Source: Streptomyces cinnabarinus (lineage in GTDB: Bacteria; Actinomycetota; Actinomycetes; Streptomycetales; Streptomycetaceae). From it: DNA of 64,000 bases. Position numbers and translations under genes: made by a program. Position 1 is the first letter of the stretch; each line of letters starts with the position of its first letter. Where the stretch lies: contig NZ_CP114413.1 of assembly GCF_027270315.1 (NCBI RefSeq), positions 6,944,001 through 7,008,000 on the forward strand. The letters are read 5' to 3'. The notes under the pieces were generated by a model, which saw nothing but the letters and a program-made list of their open reading frames with translations, made no database searches and was not told where the DNA came from. This document shows positions 46,404 to 54,828 of the stretch, one piece after another.

Positions 46404-47741
46404 CTACTTGGCGCGCACCACCGCCCGTACCCCGCCCCCGAGGTCCAGTTCCAGACCCGAGCGCAGCGGTACGGTCTGGCCGGGGGCGACCTGCTGGGAC
46501 GTACCGTCCGTGCGGGTGCCCGTCCAGGTCTCCTGCGAGCGGTTGGCGATGCCGAACCGGCCCGGCTTGGCGGGGTGTTCGACCAGCTCCGCCACCAGGC
46601 TCCGGTCCGAGCAGTCGTGCCGGGCCGGCTCCGGGAGCAGATGGTGGGCCTGCACCCGGGCCGAGCGGCGCAGCCGGATGTGATGCCGGGCGTGCGGCGG
46701 CGGGGTCGTCACCGTCAGCCGCGGCGGCAGCATCAGCCGCGTCCCGCACCCCCAACAGGCCCTCGGCGGCGGGTTCTCGCCCGGCTCGGTCATGTTCTCG
46801 CGCCCGCAGGAGGCGCACTCCACCACCGAGTCCAGCACCGCCCGCAGCGCGTTGCGCCACTCCGTCTCGCGCACCCGGGCCGCGGGGTTCCGCAGTCCGG
46901 TGGTGAAGCCGCGGGTGAAGAGGTCCTGGAGGGTGCCGACCGCCGCGTCCCAGGTCGCCAGCACCGTCGCGTGCTCCATCGGGTCGGGCGCGTTGGAGTT
47001 GTCCGCCGGATCGAACAGGAACAGCGGGCTCTTGCCGTACAGCCGTTTCTCCGCGTTCTCGTCGAGGCAGTGGATGCCCAACTCGCGTCTGCCTTCCAGC
47101 GGATGATGGTTCATCAGCAGCATGAACAGCAGCACGGCCAGCGAGTGCAGGTCGGACTGGGTGCCCGGCCGGGCACCCGGATCGGCGCGCACCAGCTCCG
47201 GGGCCATGAACTTCATCGTCCCCGAGATCCCGCTCGTGTCGCCCTCCACCACGGCGTTGTCGTTGTCGCAGACCAGCACGTCACCGGTGGCCGGGTCGAG
47301 GAAGACATTGCCCCAGGAGATGTCCCGGTAGGCGATGCCACGTGAGTGCAGCGCCTGATACGCCTCCACCGTGTAGAGACAGGCCGTCAGCAAGGCCCGT
47401 GTGGTGGTGCGCAGTTGGCGGCGGAACAGATCGGGCAGCCCCTTGAAGCGCTCCGGGCGCAGTTCCATCAGGTAGCCGAACGAACCGCCCTGCGCGGGCA
47501 CATACGCCTCGGGCCACAGGAACCGGTCGTCGTCGAAGTCCCGCTCCACCAGCTCCTGGACGATCGCCTCCTGCTCCGGTGTCGCGCAGGTCGGGTAGTA
47601 CCACTTCAGGGCCTTGTCCCCGGCCGCCGTGCGCACCCGGTACACCTCGCCCTGACCACCGGCGCCCAGCATGCCGATGATCTCGACCTCCTCGCCGTTG
47701 TCCACGGCCAGCCATGTCCCGCTGTCGAGCATGCCGCTCAT
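46404..47741 (-). CDS. Ser/Thr protein kinase with C-terminal zinc ribbon and beta domain
   Basis: A 445-residue protein. The kinase domain (20-290) has the glycine loop GAGGQGEVYRV, the Lys in KALKWYYP, a catalytic loop YRDISWGNVFLD and, in place of DFG, DND in VCDNDNAVV. This variant is typical of kinases found beside VWA and PP2C genes. A zinc ribbon (CASC...CWGC, near 310-335) and a C-terminal beta domain (375-445, RFGIANRSQETW...) that looks FHA-like follow. It is last in the minus-strand operon, 3 bases after the PP2C stop. The pair probably sets the phosphorylation state of the other operon products. The substrates are unknown. Confidence 0.85.
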   Translation of the reverse strand: MSGMLDSGTWLAVDNGEEVEIIGMLGAGGQGEVYRVRTAAGDKALKWYYPTCATPEQEAIVQELVERDFDDDRFLWPEAYVPAQGGSFGYLMELRPERFKGLPDLFRRQLRTTTRALLTACLYTVEAYQALHSRGIAYRDISWGNVFLDPATGDVLVCDNDNAVVEGDTSGISGTMKFMAPELVRADPGARPGTQSDLHSLAVLLFMLLMNHHPLEGRRELGIHCLDENAEKRLYGKSPLFLFDPADNSNAPDPMEHATVLATWDAAVGTLQDLFTRGFTTGLRNPAARVRETEWRNALRAVLDSVVECASCGRENMTEPGENPPPRACWGCGTRLMLPPRLTVTTPPPHARHHIRLRRSARVQAHHLLPEPARHDCSDRSLVAELVEHPAKPGRFGIANRSQETWTGTRTDGTSQQVAPGQTVPLRSGLELDLGGGVRAVVRAK

Positions 47742-47744
47742 CGC

Positions 47745-48617
47745 TCAACTCTCCGTCTTCTCTTCCGCTTCCAGTGCCAGGTGCTCCGGCCGCAGCGCGG
47801 CCACCAGCGTCGTGTCGTCCCCGGAGTACCGCGAGGCCTGCCGCAGCCACTGCGGCAGCACGGCCCGCACCCCGTCCGCGCCCTCCTCCGTCAACCGGTC
47901 GTCCAGCCCCACGACGAACTCCCGGTACCCGTCGGCCGAGGCGAAACTCTTCGACAGACCGTCCGTCGACAGCACGACCAGGCGGGGCCCGCGCGCCTCG
48001 TCGAACTGCGGCGCCCAGTGCGTGCGCACCGCGCGCCAGGCCTCTGCGCCGCACAGCGACTCCGTCTCGTCGCCCAGGTCCTCCTCGGCCGGGGCCAGCG
48101 GCCGCAGCAGCGCACCGTCGTGCTCGACCACCGCGAGATCGCCGTCACCGATCTGCCAGGCCACGAACAGCCACGGCGTGAGCACGGCGCCGATCAGGGT
48201 GGTGCCGTACAGCAGCAGCTTCTCGCCCGCCTCCGGCTCGGACGCTTCGCCGTCGGCGACCGAGCGGTGCCGGTCCCAGTGACCGAGCGCCGCCGACCGC
48301 CACTCGTGCACCAGGGCGCGCGGGAAGTCGTCGCGGGCGTAGGCCATCAGCCGGGCCAGCCGCCCCGGTTCATGGCAGTCCCGGGCCGCCCGGCCGAAGC
48401 CGGCCGCGAGCCCCACGAACCGGTCCACGGCGAACCGCGCCCCCAGCTCGCTGCGGGCGTGCGCCGCCGAGCCGTGCCCGTCCGCCACCGCCAGCACCAG
48501 CGGCTCGTCCCCGGCGCCGGTGCCCTCGCACGCCCACCAGTCCTGGTTGCACCGCTTGCCGACGCCCTGGACGCTGTCGCCCATCGTGTCCCAGCGCCGC
48601 ACCCCGAGCGTCACCAC
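47745..48617 (-). CDS. PP2C-type protein phosphatase
   Basis: A 290-residue metal-dependent phosphatase. The Mg/Mn motifs are NQDWW (near residue 25), AVADGHGSAAHA (near 45), GDGDLAVV (near 160) and the late STDGLSKSF and SGDDTTLVA. It has the PP2C length and fold without membrane helix or sensor domain. The GTG start lies in the overlap with the VWA stop (48611-48617). It is placed between the VWA protein and the kinase in the operon, and would reverse the kinase's action. Kinase, phosphatase and VWA protein together form a common signalling triad in actinobacterial conflict or stress systems. Confidence 0.93.
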   Translation of the reverse strand: MVTLGVRRWDTMGDSVQGVGKRCNQDWWACEGTGAGDEPLVLAVADGHGSAAHARSELGARFAVDRFVGLAAGFGRAARDCHEPGRLARLMAYARDDFPRALVHEWRSAALGHWDRHRSVADGEASEPEAGEKLLLYGTTLIGAVLTPWLFVAWQIGDGDLAVVEHDGALLRPLAPAEEDLGDETESLCGAEAWRAVRTHWAPQFDEARGPRLVVLSTDGLSKSFASADGYREFVVGLDDRLTEEGADGVRAVLPQWLRQASRYSGDDTTLVAALRPEHLALEAEEKTES

Positions 48618-49297
48618 ACGTCGTCATCGTCATCGTCGTCCAGTACCGGCGGCGCGTACGGCTGCTTCGCCAGCGGGTCGGCCGGGCCCGCCACCGCCTG
48701 CGAGGCCGCCTTCACGGCCGCCGTGGAGGCCCAGCGGATCGCCGCCGCGAGCTGCTTGGGGCTGTTGGCGTCCAGCGGCTGGAGTTCCGGATTGCCGAGG
48801 AACTCCTGGAGGACCGAGCGGTCGGCGTCGGCGCCGATCGCGATGGCGACCCGGACCGCCTTACGGCCCCACGGCGTCGCGTCGATCGCCTTCAGACCGG
48901 CCTTCCAGTCGTCCGTGGGCACCCCGTCCGACACCAGCGCCAGCACCGGCTTCAGGGCCCGCTGCGGCATCGGCGGGCTCTGGAGCTCCCGGGAGACCAG
49001 GGTGAGCGCCTCGCCGAGGTTGGTCGTGCCGTCCACCTGGACGTCCTGCCAGGTGAAGTCGTCGACCGGGACCGGGGTCTGATGGTGCCACTGCGCCGTC
49101 GTGGAGAACTTGACCGTGCGCAGCAGGAGTTGGGCGGCCGGGTTGTCGTGCGCCACCGACCGCATCTCCGGGATCGCCTCTCTGATCGCGTAGTTGAGCT
49201 GGCCGATCTTCTCGCCCTGCATCGAATACGAGCAGTCGAGCAGCCAGATGAAGTGGACCGGCCGGTTGGCCATGGCCCCGCCGGGAATGTCGCTCAC
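48611..49297 (-). CDS. VWA-domain protein with acidic tail
   Basis: A 228-residue von Willebrand factor A domain protein. The metal-ion-dependent adhesion site is complete: DCSYSMQG (D-x-S-x-S) near residue 21, Thr in DGTTNLGEAL near 90 and Asp in LVSDGVPTDDW near 122. VWA domains bind a partner protein through the metal; here the partner may be the GTPases, GAP1-like protein or kinase of the operon. After the domain comes an Ala-rich linker and a short acidic tail ending with seven Asp before the final Val-Trp. The start ATG 49297 is behind AGGAGAGGAAT. The gap to the small membrane protein gene is 39 bases. Confidence 0.92.
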   Translation of the reverse strand: MSDIPGGAMANRPVHFIWLLDCSYSMQGEKIGQLNYAIREAIPEMRSVAHDNPAAQLLLRTVKFSTTAQWHHQTPVPVDDFTWQDVQVDGTTNLGEALTLVSRELQSPPMPQRALKPVLALVSDGVPTDDWKAGLKAIDATPWGRKAVRVAIAIGADADRSVLQEFLGNPELQPLDANSPKQLAAAIRWASTAAVKAASQAVAGPADPLAKQPYAPPVLDDDDDDDVW

Positions 49298-49336
49298 GCC
49301 GATTCCTCTCCTTTTCCTCTCCTTGAGCCGTCGCGG

Positions 49337-49456
49337 TCAGGCCAGCAGCCAGTGCGCCAGCCCCACCAGGCCGAGCACCGTCAGCACGACGGAGGCGACG
49401 AACACGCCTGCCATGGCCCGCCGCCAGCGCCCGATGGACGGGGTCACCTGGGTCAT
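49337..49456 (-). CDS. 39-residue single-helix membrane protein
   Basis: An open frame of 39 codons, too short for routine gene finding. It starts at ATG 49456 in a 4-base overlap (ATGA) with the stop of the upstream GTPase gene and ends at 49337. The protein reads MTQVTPSIGRWRRAMAGVFV, then ASVVLTVLGLVGLAHWLLA: a basic N-terminal segment and one hydrophobic helix of about 20 residues. Translational coupling in a tightly packed operon supports a real gene. It may anchor or regulate a membrane component of the system, such as the transmembrane GTPase. No homologue is known to me. Confidence 0.6.
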   Translation of the reverse strand: MTQVTPSIGRWRRAMAGVFVASVVLTVLGLVGLAHWLLA

Positions 49457-51090
49457 GCCGGGGTCCTCTCACGGTCACGGAGGCCGCGCAGCCGGATCCT
49501 GCGCTCCCTGGGTCCCGCCGTGCCGCCCGGCCCGGCCAGCGCTCCGGTGCGCAGTCCCGAGGCGGCGAGCAGCCACAGCACCGGCTCGGCCGCCCGGCGC
49601 TGCTCGCTCTCCAGGGCCCCGGCGCCGGTGGCGGCCCGGGCACTGACCGCCCAGTAGCGGGCCGCCCGGAAGTCGCCCCCGAGGATCCGGACCAGCGGAT
49701 CGAGCCCGATCTCCGTCAGCCACTTGTCGACCTCGGCGCCCGGTACGGCCAGGGAGGTCAGCTGGTCCAGGACGTCCCGCTTGGTGACGACGGTGGCCAC
49801 GGACAGCCGCTTGCGCCGCCCGGTCAGTGCCTGGAGTTCGCCCGCCAGCCGCTGGTAGGTGTCCCACGGCCCCTGCGCCGAGGGCCGGGCCGCCTTGGCC
49901 CGTGCGAGGTCGTCCGTGCCGAGCCTGCCGCGCACCTTGGCGTCGGCCAGGACGTCCGCGACGAGGACGACTCCGTCGGCGTGCTGGAGGTAGGGCTGGG
50001 CGCGCACCCGGTCGGCCTCGCTGACCGACTCGCCCATCGGGTCGTAGAGATAGAGCAGCCGACGGCGGCGCCCCCGGGTGACCGTCAGCATCAGGGCGCG
50101 CGGCTGGCCGCCGGTGGTCGCGCGGGCCCAACCGGTCTGCTGGAGCTCCTGACCGAGGTCGTTCGCGGCGGTCCGGTCGTCGGCCGAGGCGTACTCGACG
50201 GTGAGCTCGCCGCGCCGCGCGAACGCGTGCAGCCCCTCCACCATCGCCGCCATCAGCATCGTCTTGCCGGAGGAGGTGCCGCCGATCAGCGGCGTGTGCA
50301 CCACCCGGGTGGAGCCGGTGACCTCCGGCAACCGCCGGGCGCAGTACGGGCACTGGGCCGTCAGCGCCCCGCGCTTGGCGAACCGGGTCGTCGGCAGCCG
50401 GCGCCCGCAGGTGCACCGGTGCCACAGCAGGCCGTAGCGGCCGGGTCGCAGCGAGCCGTGTTCGGCGTCGCAGCCGGGGCAGCGGTGCACGGCCAGCGGT
50501 ACGGGCCGGTAGCACTGCGGGTAGGGGCACTTGACGCGCACTCCCCGGGCCAGCTCCCACGCCCGCTCGGCGCCCCGCAGCACCGGTACGGTCGCCGCGC
50601 AGCCCAGCCAGATCAGGGCGAGCAGCAGGGTGAACGTCACGAGGAAGAGCCCGAGCAGCAAGGTGGCCAGGGCGGTGCCCACGAGCGCGCCCGCCGCCGT
50701 GCCCGGGGCCACGAACACGACCAGCAGCACCGCACCGGCCGGGGAGGAGGCGCGCGACCCCGAGGGCAGGCGGCCGCGGAACAGGTTCCTGCCGGTCCGC
50801 TCCAGCCACGGGTCGGCGAGCGTGGTCCACATGACGACGACGCCGTAGCTCGCGGCGCTCAGCCCGTCGGACCACATCTGCCGCCACCAGTAGACGAGCG
50901 GGGCGGGTTCGTCGCCGCCGACGGCTGGGATCCGCCGGTCGGGGCGGCCCGTGCGCCACGGCCCGAGGCCCTGCCAGACCCCCCGCACCCCGAGCCCGAG
51001 GAACTCCCACATCACCCGGCCCATGCCGACGCCCAGGGCGATCAGACCGCACCACGCGAAGTAGCCCCACACCACCGTCATGGCGGTCAT
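49453..51090 (-). CDS. Membrane-anchored zinc-ribbon GTPase (double-GTPase type)
   Basis: A 545-residue protein. It starts MTAMTVVWGYFAWCGLIALGVG with a transmembrane helix, has further hydrophobic helices near residues 115-175, then two zinc ribbons (CPYPQC...CPGC and CTCG...CPYC) and a C-terminal GTPase-like domain. The P-loop is GGTSSGKTML (near 285), and DPMGES may serve as the Walker B/switch II position. ATG 51090 overlaps the stop of the GAP1-like gene. Two neighbouring GTPases, one here and one at 53585, with a GAP1 protein between them, match the described double-GTPase conflict systems. It may sit at the membrane and respond to damage or infection; this is an inference. Confidence 0.82.
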   Translation of the reverse strand: MTAMTVVWGYFAWCGLIALGVGMGRVMWEFLGLGVRGVWQGLGPWRTGRPDRRIPAVGGDEPAPLVYWWRQMWSDGLSAASYGVVVMWTTLADPWLERTGRNLFRGRLPSGSRASSPAGAVLLVVFVAPGTAAGALVGTALATLLLGLFLVTFTLLLALIWLGCAATVPVLRGAERAWELARGVRVKCPYPQCYRPVPLAVHRCPGCDAEHGSLRPGRYGLLWHRCTCGRRLPTTRFAKRGALTAQCPYCARRLPEVTGSTRVVHTPLIGGTSSGKTMLMAAMVEGLHAFARRGELTVEYASADDRTAANDLGQELQQTGWARATTGGQPRALMLTVTRGRRRRLLYLYDPMGESVSEADRVRAQPYLQHADGVVLVADVLADAKVRGRLGTDDLARAKAARPSAQGPWDTYQRLAGELQALTGRRKRLSVATVVTKRDVLDQLTSLAVPGAEVDKWLTEIGLDPLVRILGGDFRAARYWAVSARAATGAGALESEQRRAAEPVLWLLAASGLRTGALAGPGGTAGPRERRIRLRGLRDRERTPA

Positions 51091-53588
51091 CGGCGGCCTC
51101 CCCGGTACGGCGGCTCCACGTCCCCGGGCCAGGCGGCGCCCGGCTCCGCGCGCTTCCCGCGCCCGGACAGCCGCCCCGCGAGCCGCCCCAGCGCGCCGGG
51201 CCGGTTCCAGGCCCGGAACGCGTCGAGCTTGCCCCGCCCGGCCCGCCCGAGCGCCGCCTCCACCGCGGCCACGTCCTCGGCGGGCAGCGCCTTCACGATC
51301 GGCCGCAACACCTTGGCCAGCAGCGCGGAACTGGTCTCGTCCCAGGCGGGATGGGTGCCGGAGTAGGCGCTCCACGCGCAGTAGCAGGCGGCGACGTAGG
51401 ACGGGACGACCCGCAGCCGGTCGCCCACCCGGGAGGAGCGCGCCGCGCGTTCGTACGCGGCCAGCAGTCGCGGCTCGCCGGACCTGGCCAGGGCGTACAG
51501 CTCGCTCTCCGGTGTCGAGGAGTCCAGCAGCCGCTCCGCGAGAGCGTCGCAGACGCGCCGCAGCACCGTGTCCGGCACCGGTTCGGCCGTGCCGTCGCGG
51601 AGCGTCAGCACATGGTCGACCCAGTTCTCGCCCTCGCCGGTGGTGCCCAGCAGTCCCGCGAACTCCAGCAGGAGCAGTGCCGGGCGATCGGCGGGCCGCA
51701 GCTCCGTGCTGAAGCTGCGCAGCAGATCGACGGCGAGATCCGGGACGTCGGGGTCGTCGGACGGCGCGGTGAGGGCGGCCTCGATCAGCACGTCCCTGGT
51801 CCCGGCGGCCTGATGCAGATCCGACCCCAGCTCGTTCAGGAGCAGGCTCGCCTCCTGTCCCGTCGGCAGCGTCCCGGCCCACACCAGGCGCAGCGCGGTC
51901 CGCAGTACGGCGGTGTCGGCGTGCGGGGACACCCCGGCCGTCCGCAGCACCCCGTGGAACCGGGCGAGCCGGTCGCCGCCGGGCTCCGCCAGCACGCACA
52001 TCCGCAGATGGGGGAAGCCGGTGTGCAGCCCGACCGGCAGCCCCGACGCGGCCAGCGCCCGCGCCGCACCGGGCGGATCGGCCGCCGCCAACGCGTCCAG
52101 GGAGCCGAACAGCGCGATCCGCAGGGCGGGGTGCTCCTGCACGGCGTCCAGCAGCGCCGAGATCTCGATCCGGGGCGCGGGCGCCTCGACGGTCTCCGGC
52201 GCCGGCCGGGCGGGATGCCCCACGGGGTGCTCCTCGGCCACGGCCGACCGCTCCTCCGGGTCCACCTTCACCAGGGCGCGGGCCAGCCGCCCCGCCAGCT
52301 CGGGAAGCAGATCCTGGCAGTCGACGTCGAGCAGATCCGCGATCCGCAGCAGGGCGAGCGGACGTCCGTCGGCGGGCTGCGCGGCGTCCGCGATACCGGA
52401 ACGCAGCGCGGGCGCCAGCCGGTGGGCCAGCTCGGCATGGGCCCGCGGGGTCAGCGACCCGGGGCGCAGCGCGGGCACCGGGCCGCCGCCGAGTACCGCG
52501 CTCGCCAGTACCTGCGCGGCCAGCGGCGCCGAGACGGCGGTGGGCACCTGTCCGTCCAGCCGCTCCAACAGGGCGGCGAGCGCGGCCGGTTCGTCGTCGT
52601 CCGCCGCGCCCTGGCACAGCCCCGCGATCAGCGCGCTCAGCGTGGCCTCGGACAGCGCCTGCCCGGCGGCCCACCGGGCCGCGGCCGCCCGGGCGTCGGA
52701 CCGCAGGGTGATGCCCGCCGTCAGCGCCGCCACCGCCAGCGGCCCCAGTCCGTCCCCCGAGTCGCGGAACAGATCGGGCCGCCCCGCGGTCCAGATCCGG
52801 GCGCACAGCTCCGCCCAGGTGTCGGCGACCGGCTCCGACGGCGGCAGCCCCGTGCAGTCGTGCACCCGGTAGCGGTGATCCTGGGCGATCCGCTCCGACG
52901 ACGGCACCGCCCCCACGATCTGCTGCCGGGCCTGCTGCGGACGGCGGGTGTACGTCGTGAAGGTCAGCCGGTGCGCCTGTTCGCGCGGCAGCACCGTGCA
53001 GGCGAGCGCGATCCACTGGGCGACGTCCGCGCTGTCGTGCTCCACGAGCACGATCTGACCGGCGCCCGGGTCCTGTGCCACCGCCCGCAGATCGGCGAAG
53101 AACGGCGCCAGCCAGGCGGCCCGGGACGCCGCGAACGAGACCAGCCCGTCCCGGCGCAGCAGCCCGGACGGTTCGAGCCGGTCGACGGGCCCGGGCCGCC
53201 CGTCCGTGGGCGTGCTGTCCGCCCAACGGGAGGACTCCCAGGCCGTGATGGGCAGCGCACCGTCCGGCAGCCGTGCCCCCGGCGGCAGATGCAGCGCGTG
53301 CGCGTGGAAGTTGCCCCAGCGCCCGGTGTAGTCCGCGCCGGTGTAGACGGAGCGACTCAACAGCCGCCCGCCGTCAGATAGTTCCGAGAAGGAGAAGGCC
53401 TTCGGGAAGCTCTTCAGCTGCTCCGCGTCCGGTCGGGCCGGGCAGTCGCGCGGCGGCTCGTAACCGATGAGCTGCTCCGCCTCCCGCAGCAGCCCCTGCG
53501 GCACCCCCGCGCTGACCGCGGTGAACCGGAAGCCCGAACCGTCCGGGCCCGGCGGCGCCGACGTGTAGTGCAGCTGGGCCAGGGTCAC
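51087..53588 (-). CDS. GTPase-associated protein 1 (GAP1)-like protein
   Basis: An 833-residue protein. It begins TLAQLHYTSAPPGPDGSGFRFTAVSAGVP after a GTG at 53588, which matches the GAP1 N-terminal (type 2) domain. The RWGNFHAHALHLP segment near residue 95 is part of the same domain. The middle and C-terminal regions are long helical repeats, Leu/Ala/Arg rich (190-830), like a scaffold. GTG overlaps the stop of the zinc-ribbon GTPase (GTGA). GAP1 proteins are known only from comparative genomics, always beside such GTPases, and are thought to regulate or recruit them. No enzymatic motif is seen. The name does not mean GTPase-activating protein activity has been shown. Confidence 0.85.
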   Translation of the reverse strand: MTLAQLHYTSAPPGPDGSGFRFTAVSAGVPQGLLREAEQLIGYEPPRDCPARPDAEQLKSFPKAFSFSELSDGGRLLSRSVYTGADYTGRWGNFHAHALHLPPGARLPDGALPITAWESSRWADSTPTDGRPGPVDRLEPSGLLRRDGLVSFAASRAAWLAPFFADLRAVAQDPGAGQIVLVEHDSADVAQWIALACTVLPREQAHRLTFTTYTRRPQQARQQIVGAVPSSERIAQDHRYRVHDCTGLPPSEPVADTWAELCARIWTAGRPDLFRDSGDGLGPLAVAALTAGITLRSDARAAAARWAAGQALSEATLSALIAGLCQGAADDDEPAALAALLERLDGQVPTAVSAPLAAQVLASAVLGGGPVPALRPGSLTPRAHAELAHRLAPALRSGIADAAQPADGRPLALLRIADLLDVDCQDLLPELAGRLARALVKVDPEERSAVAEEHPVGHPARPAPETVEAPAPRIEISALLDAVQEHPALRIALFGSLDALAAADPPGAARALAASGLPVGLHTGFPHLRMCVLAEPGGDRLARFHGVLRTAGVSPHADTAVLRTALRLVWAGTLPTGQEASLLLNELGSDLHQAAGTRDVLIEAALTAPSDDPDVPDLAVDLLRSFSTELRPADRPALLLLEFAGLLGTTGEGENWVDHVLTLRDGTAEPVPDTVLRRVCDALAERLLDSSTPESELYALARSGEPRLLAAYERAARSSRVGDRLRVVPSYVAACYCAWSAYSGTHPAWDETSSALLAKVLRPIVKALPAEDVAAVEAALGRAGRGKLDAFRAWNRPGALGRLAGRLSGRGKRAEPGAAWPGDVEPPYRGGRR

Positions 53589-54826
53589 TTGACCCGCTCC
53601 TTCCCCGAAGTGCGGTGCACCGGCAGCAGTCCGCGCCGGGCCAGCAGCCACAGCAGCGGATCCTCCACCCGGACCGGCTGCGGACCGGATTTGGGCACGT
53701 CCGCCGGTGCCTCGGCGGGCGGTGGAGCGCCCAGCGCGGACAGCCCGAACAGGGCGAACTCGGCGAAGTCCAGCTCCAGTTGCCGCACGAGCGCGCCCGA
53801 GTCCCAGCCGGTGAGCAGGGAGCGGATCTCCTCGTGCACGCCGAGCCGGTCGTCCTCGTCGAGGGTGCCGTCCGGGTGCGGGGCGTTGCGCAGCACCGGG
53901 GAGTGCGGGTCGAGGAGCGGTCTGAGCATGTCGGTCTTGGTGACCGCCACCGCGATCGGGGTGGCCACCCGGCCCCGGGAACCGCCCTTGCCATGGGCGT
54001 GCAGCCGTCGGGCGAGGTCGGCGACGATCTGCTGCGGCGGGGTCTCCACCACGGGCAGCGGAGGACCGTCGTGGACCGGCAACCGGTCCCGCACCGAGCC
54101 GAGTTGCAGCGGGTCCACGAGCAGGACTATCCCGTCGGCGGCGCTGAGGTAGCGGGTGTAGCGGTCCATCGCCTCGGCACCCGCGAGATCCTCGCCCGCC
54201 GCGTCGAAGAAGACCAGCGCGGTGTGCCGGGTCCCGGAACCGAGACGGCCGCGCCGGGGCAGGCTGAGGCGGTACAGAAGCGGGTCGTTGAAGCCGAGCG
54301 CCGCCGGCCGGGTGGCGTCCGGCAGCCGCAGCCGCTCGTACAGGTCCTCCGCCATCTCCCGGTCCCGGATCTGTGTGCTCTGCCCCATCGCGGCCAGCGT
54401 CGCGTGATAGGCCTGGCCCACCCGGTGGTTCAACTCGTTGACCAGCACCGAGACATAGGTGCTCTTGCCCGACGCCTTCGCCCCGACCAGGGCGATGATC
54501 CGGCTGTCGTGGTCGCAGTAGTCGCTCGGCAGGTCGCTGTGGCAGGACCCGCACACCCGGGTCGTGGTGCCCACCCCGCACCCCGGGCACGGCACGCTGC
54601 TGCCCGCGCCGACCCGCCATCCGACCCTGCGGGGCGCGCCGAACACGGGCCCGCGCATCCGGGCGTTCGGCGGCACTCCCGGCCCCATGAACCCGGCCCA
54701 GACGTCGTCCCGTTCGGGACCGCAGGGTTTGCCGCCACGAACGCCGGTCGGCGTCATCAGACAGCGGTAGGGCAGCCTGGCCGCGGCGGAGCGGGCGAAG
54801 CAGTAGGGGCAGATCACGGTCGTCAT
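53585..54826 (-). CDS. Zinc-ribbon GTPase (double-GTPase type, soluble)
   Basis: A 413-residue protein. The N terminus has Cys pairs CPYC (7-10 region) and a second ribbon CPGCGVG...CGSCHSD near residues 80-100. The GTPase domain follows: P-loop ALVGAKASGKSTY (near 110), FFDAAGED (switch II-type D-x-x-G) near 205 and TKTDML (N/TKxD, base recognition) near 280. There is no membrane helix, unlike the second GTPase. ATG 54826 lies 2 bases after the upstream stop. It is the second gene of the operon. Related tandem GTPases are proposed to work as a pair, one signalling to the other, in prokaryotic conflict systems. Confidence 0.85.
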   Translation of the reverse strand: MTTVICPYCFARSAAARLPYRCLMTPTGVRGGKPCGPERDDVWAGFMGPGVPPNARMRGPVFGAPRRVGWRVGAGSSVPCPGCGVGTTTRVCGSCHSDLPSDYCDHDSRIIALVGAKASGKSTYVSVLVNELNHRVGQAYHATLAAMGQSTQIRDREMAEDLYERLRLPDATRPAALGFNDPLLYRLSLPRRGRLGSGTRHTALVFFDAAGEDLAGAEAMDRYTRYLSAADGIVLLVDPLQLGSVRDRLPVHDGPPLPVVETPPQQIVADLARRLHAHGKGGSRGRVATPIAVAVTKTDMLRPLLDPHSPVLRNAPHPDGTLDEDDRLGVHEEIRSLLTGWDSGALVRQLELDFAEFALFGLSALGAPPPAEAPADVPKSGPQPVRVEDPLLWLLARRGLLPVHRTSGKERVK

Positions 54827-54828
54827 GG

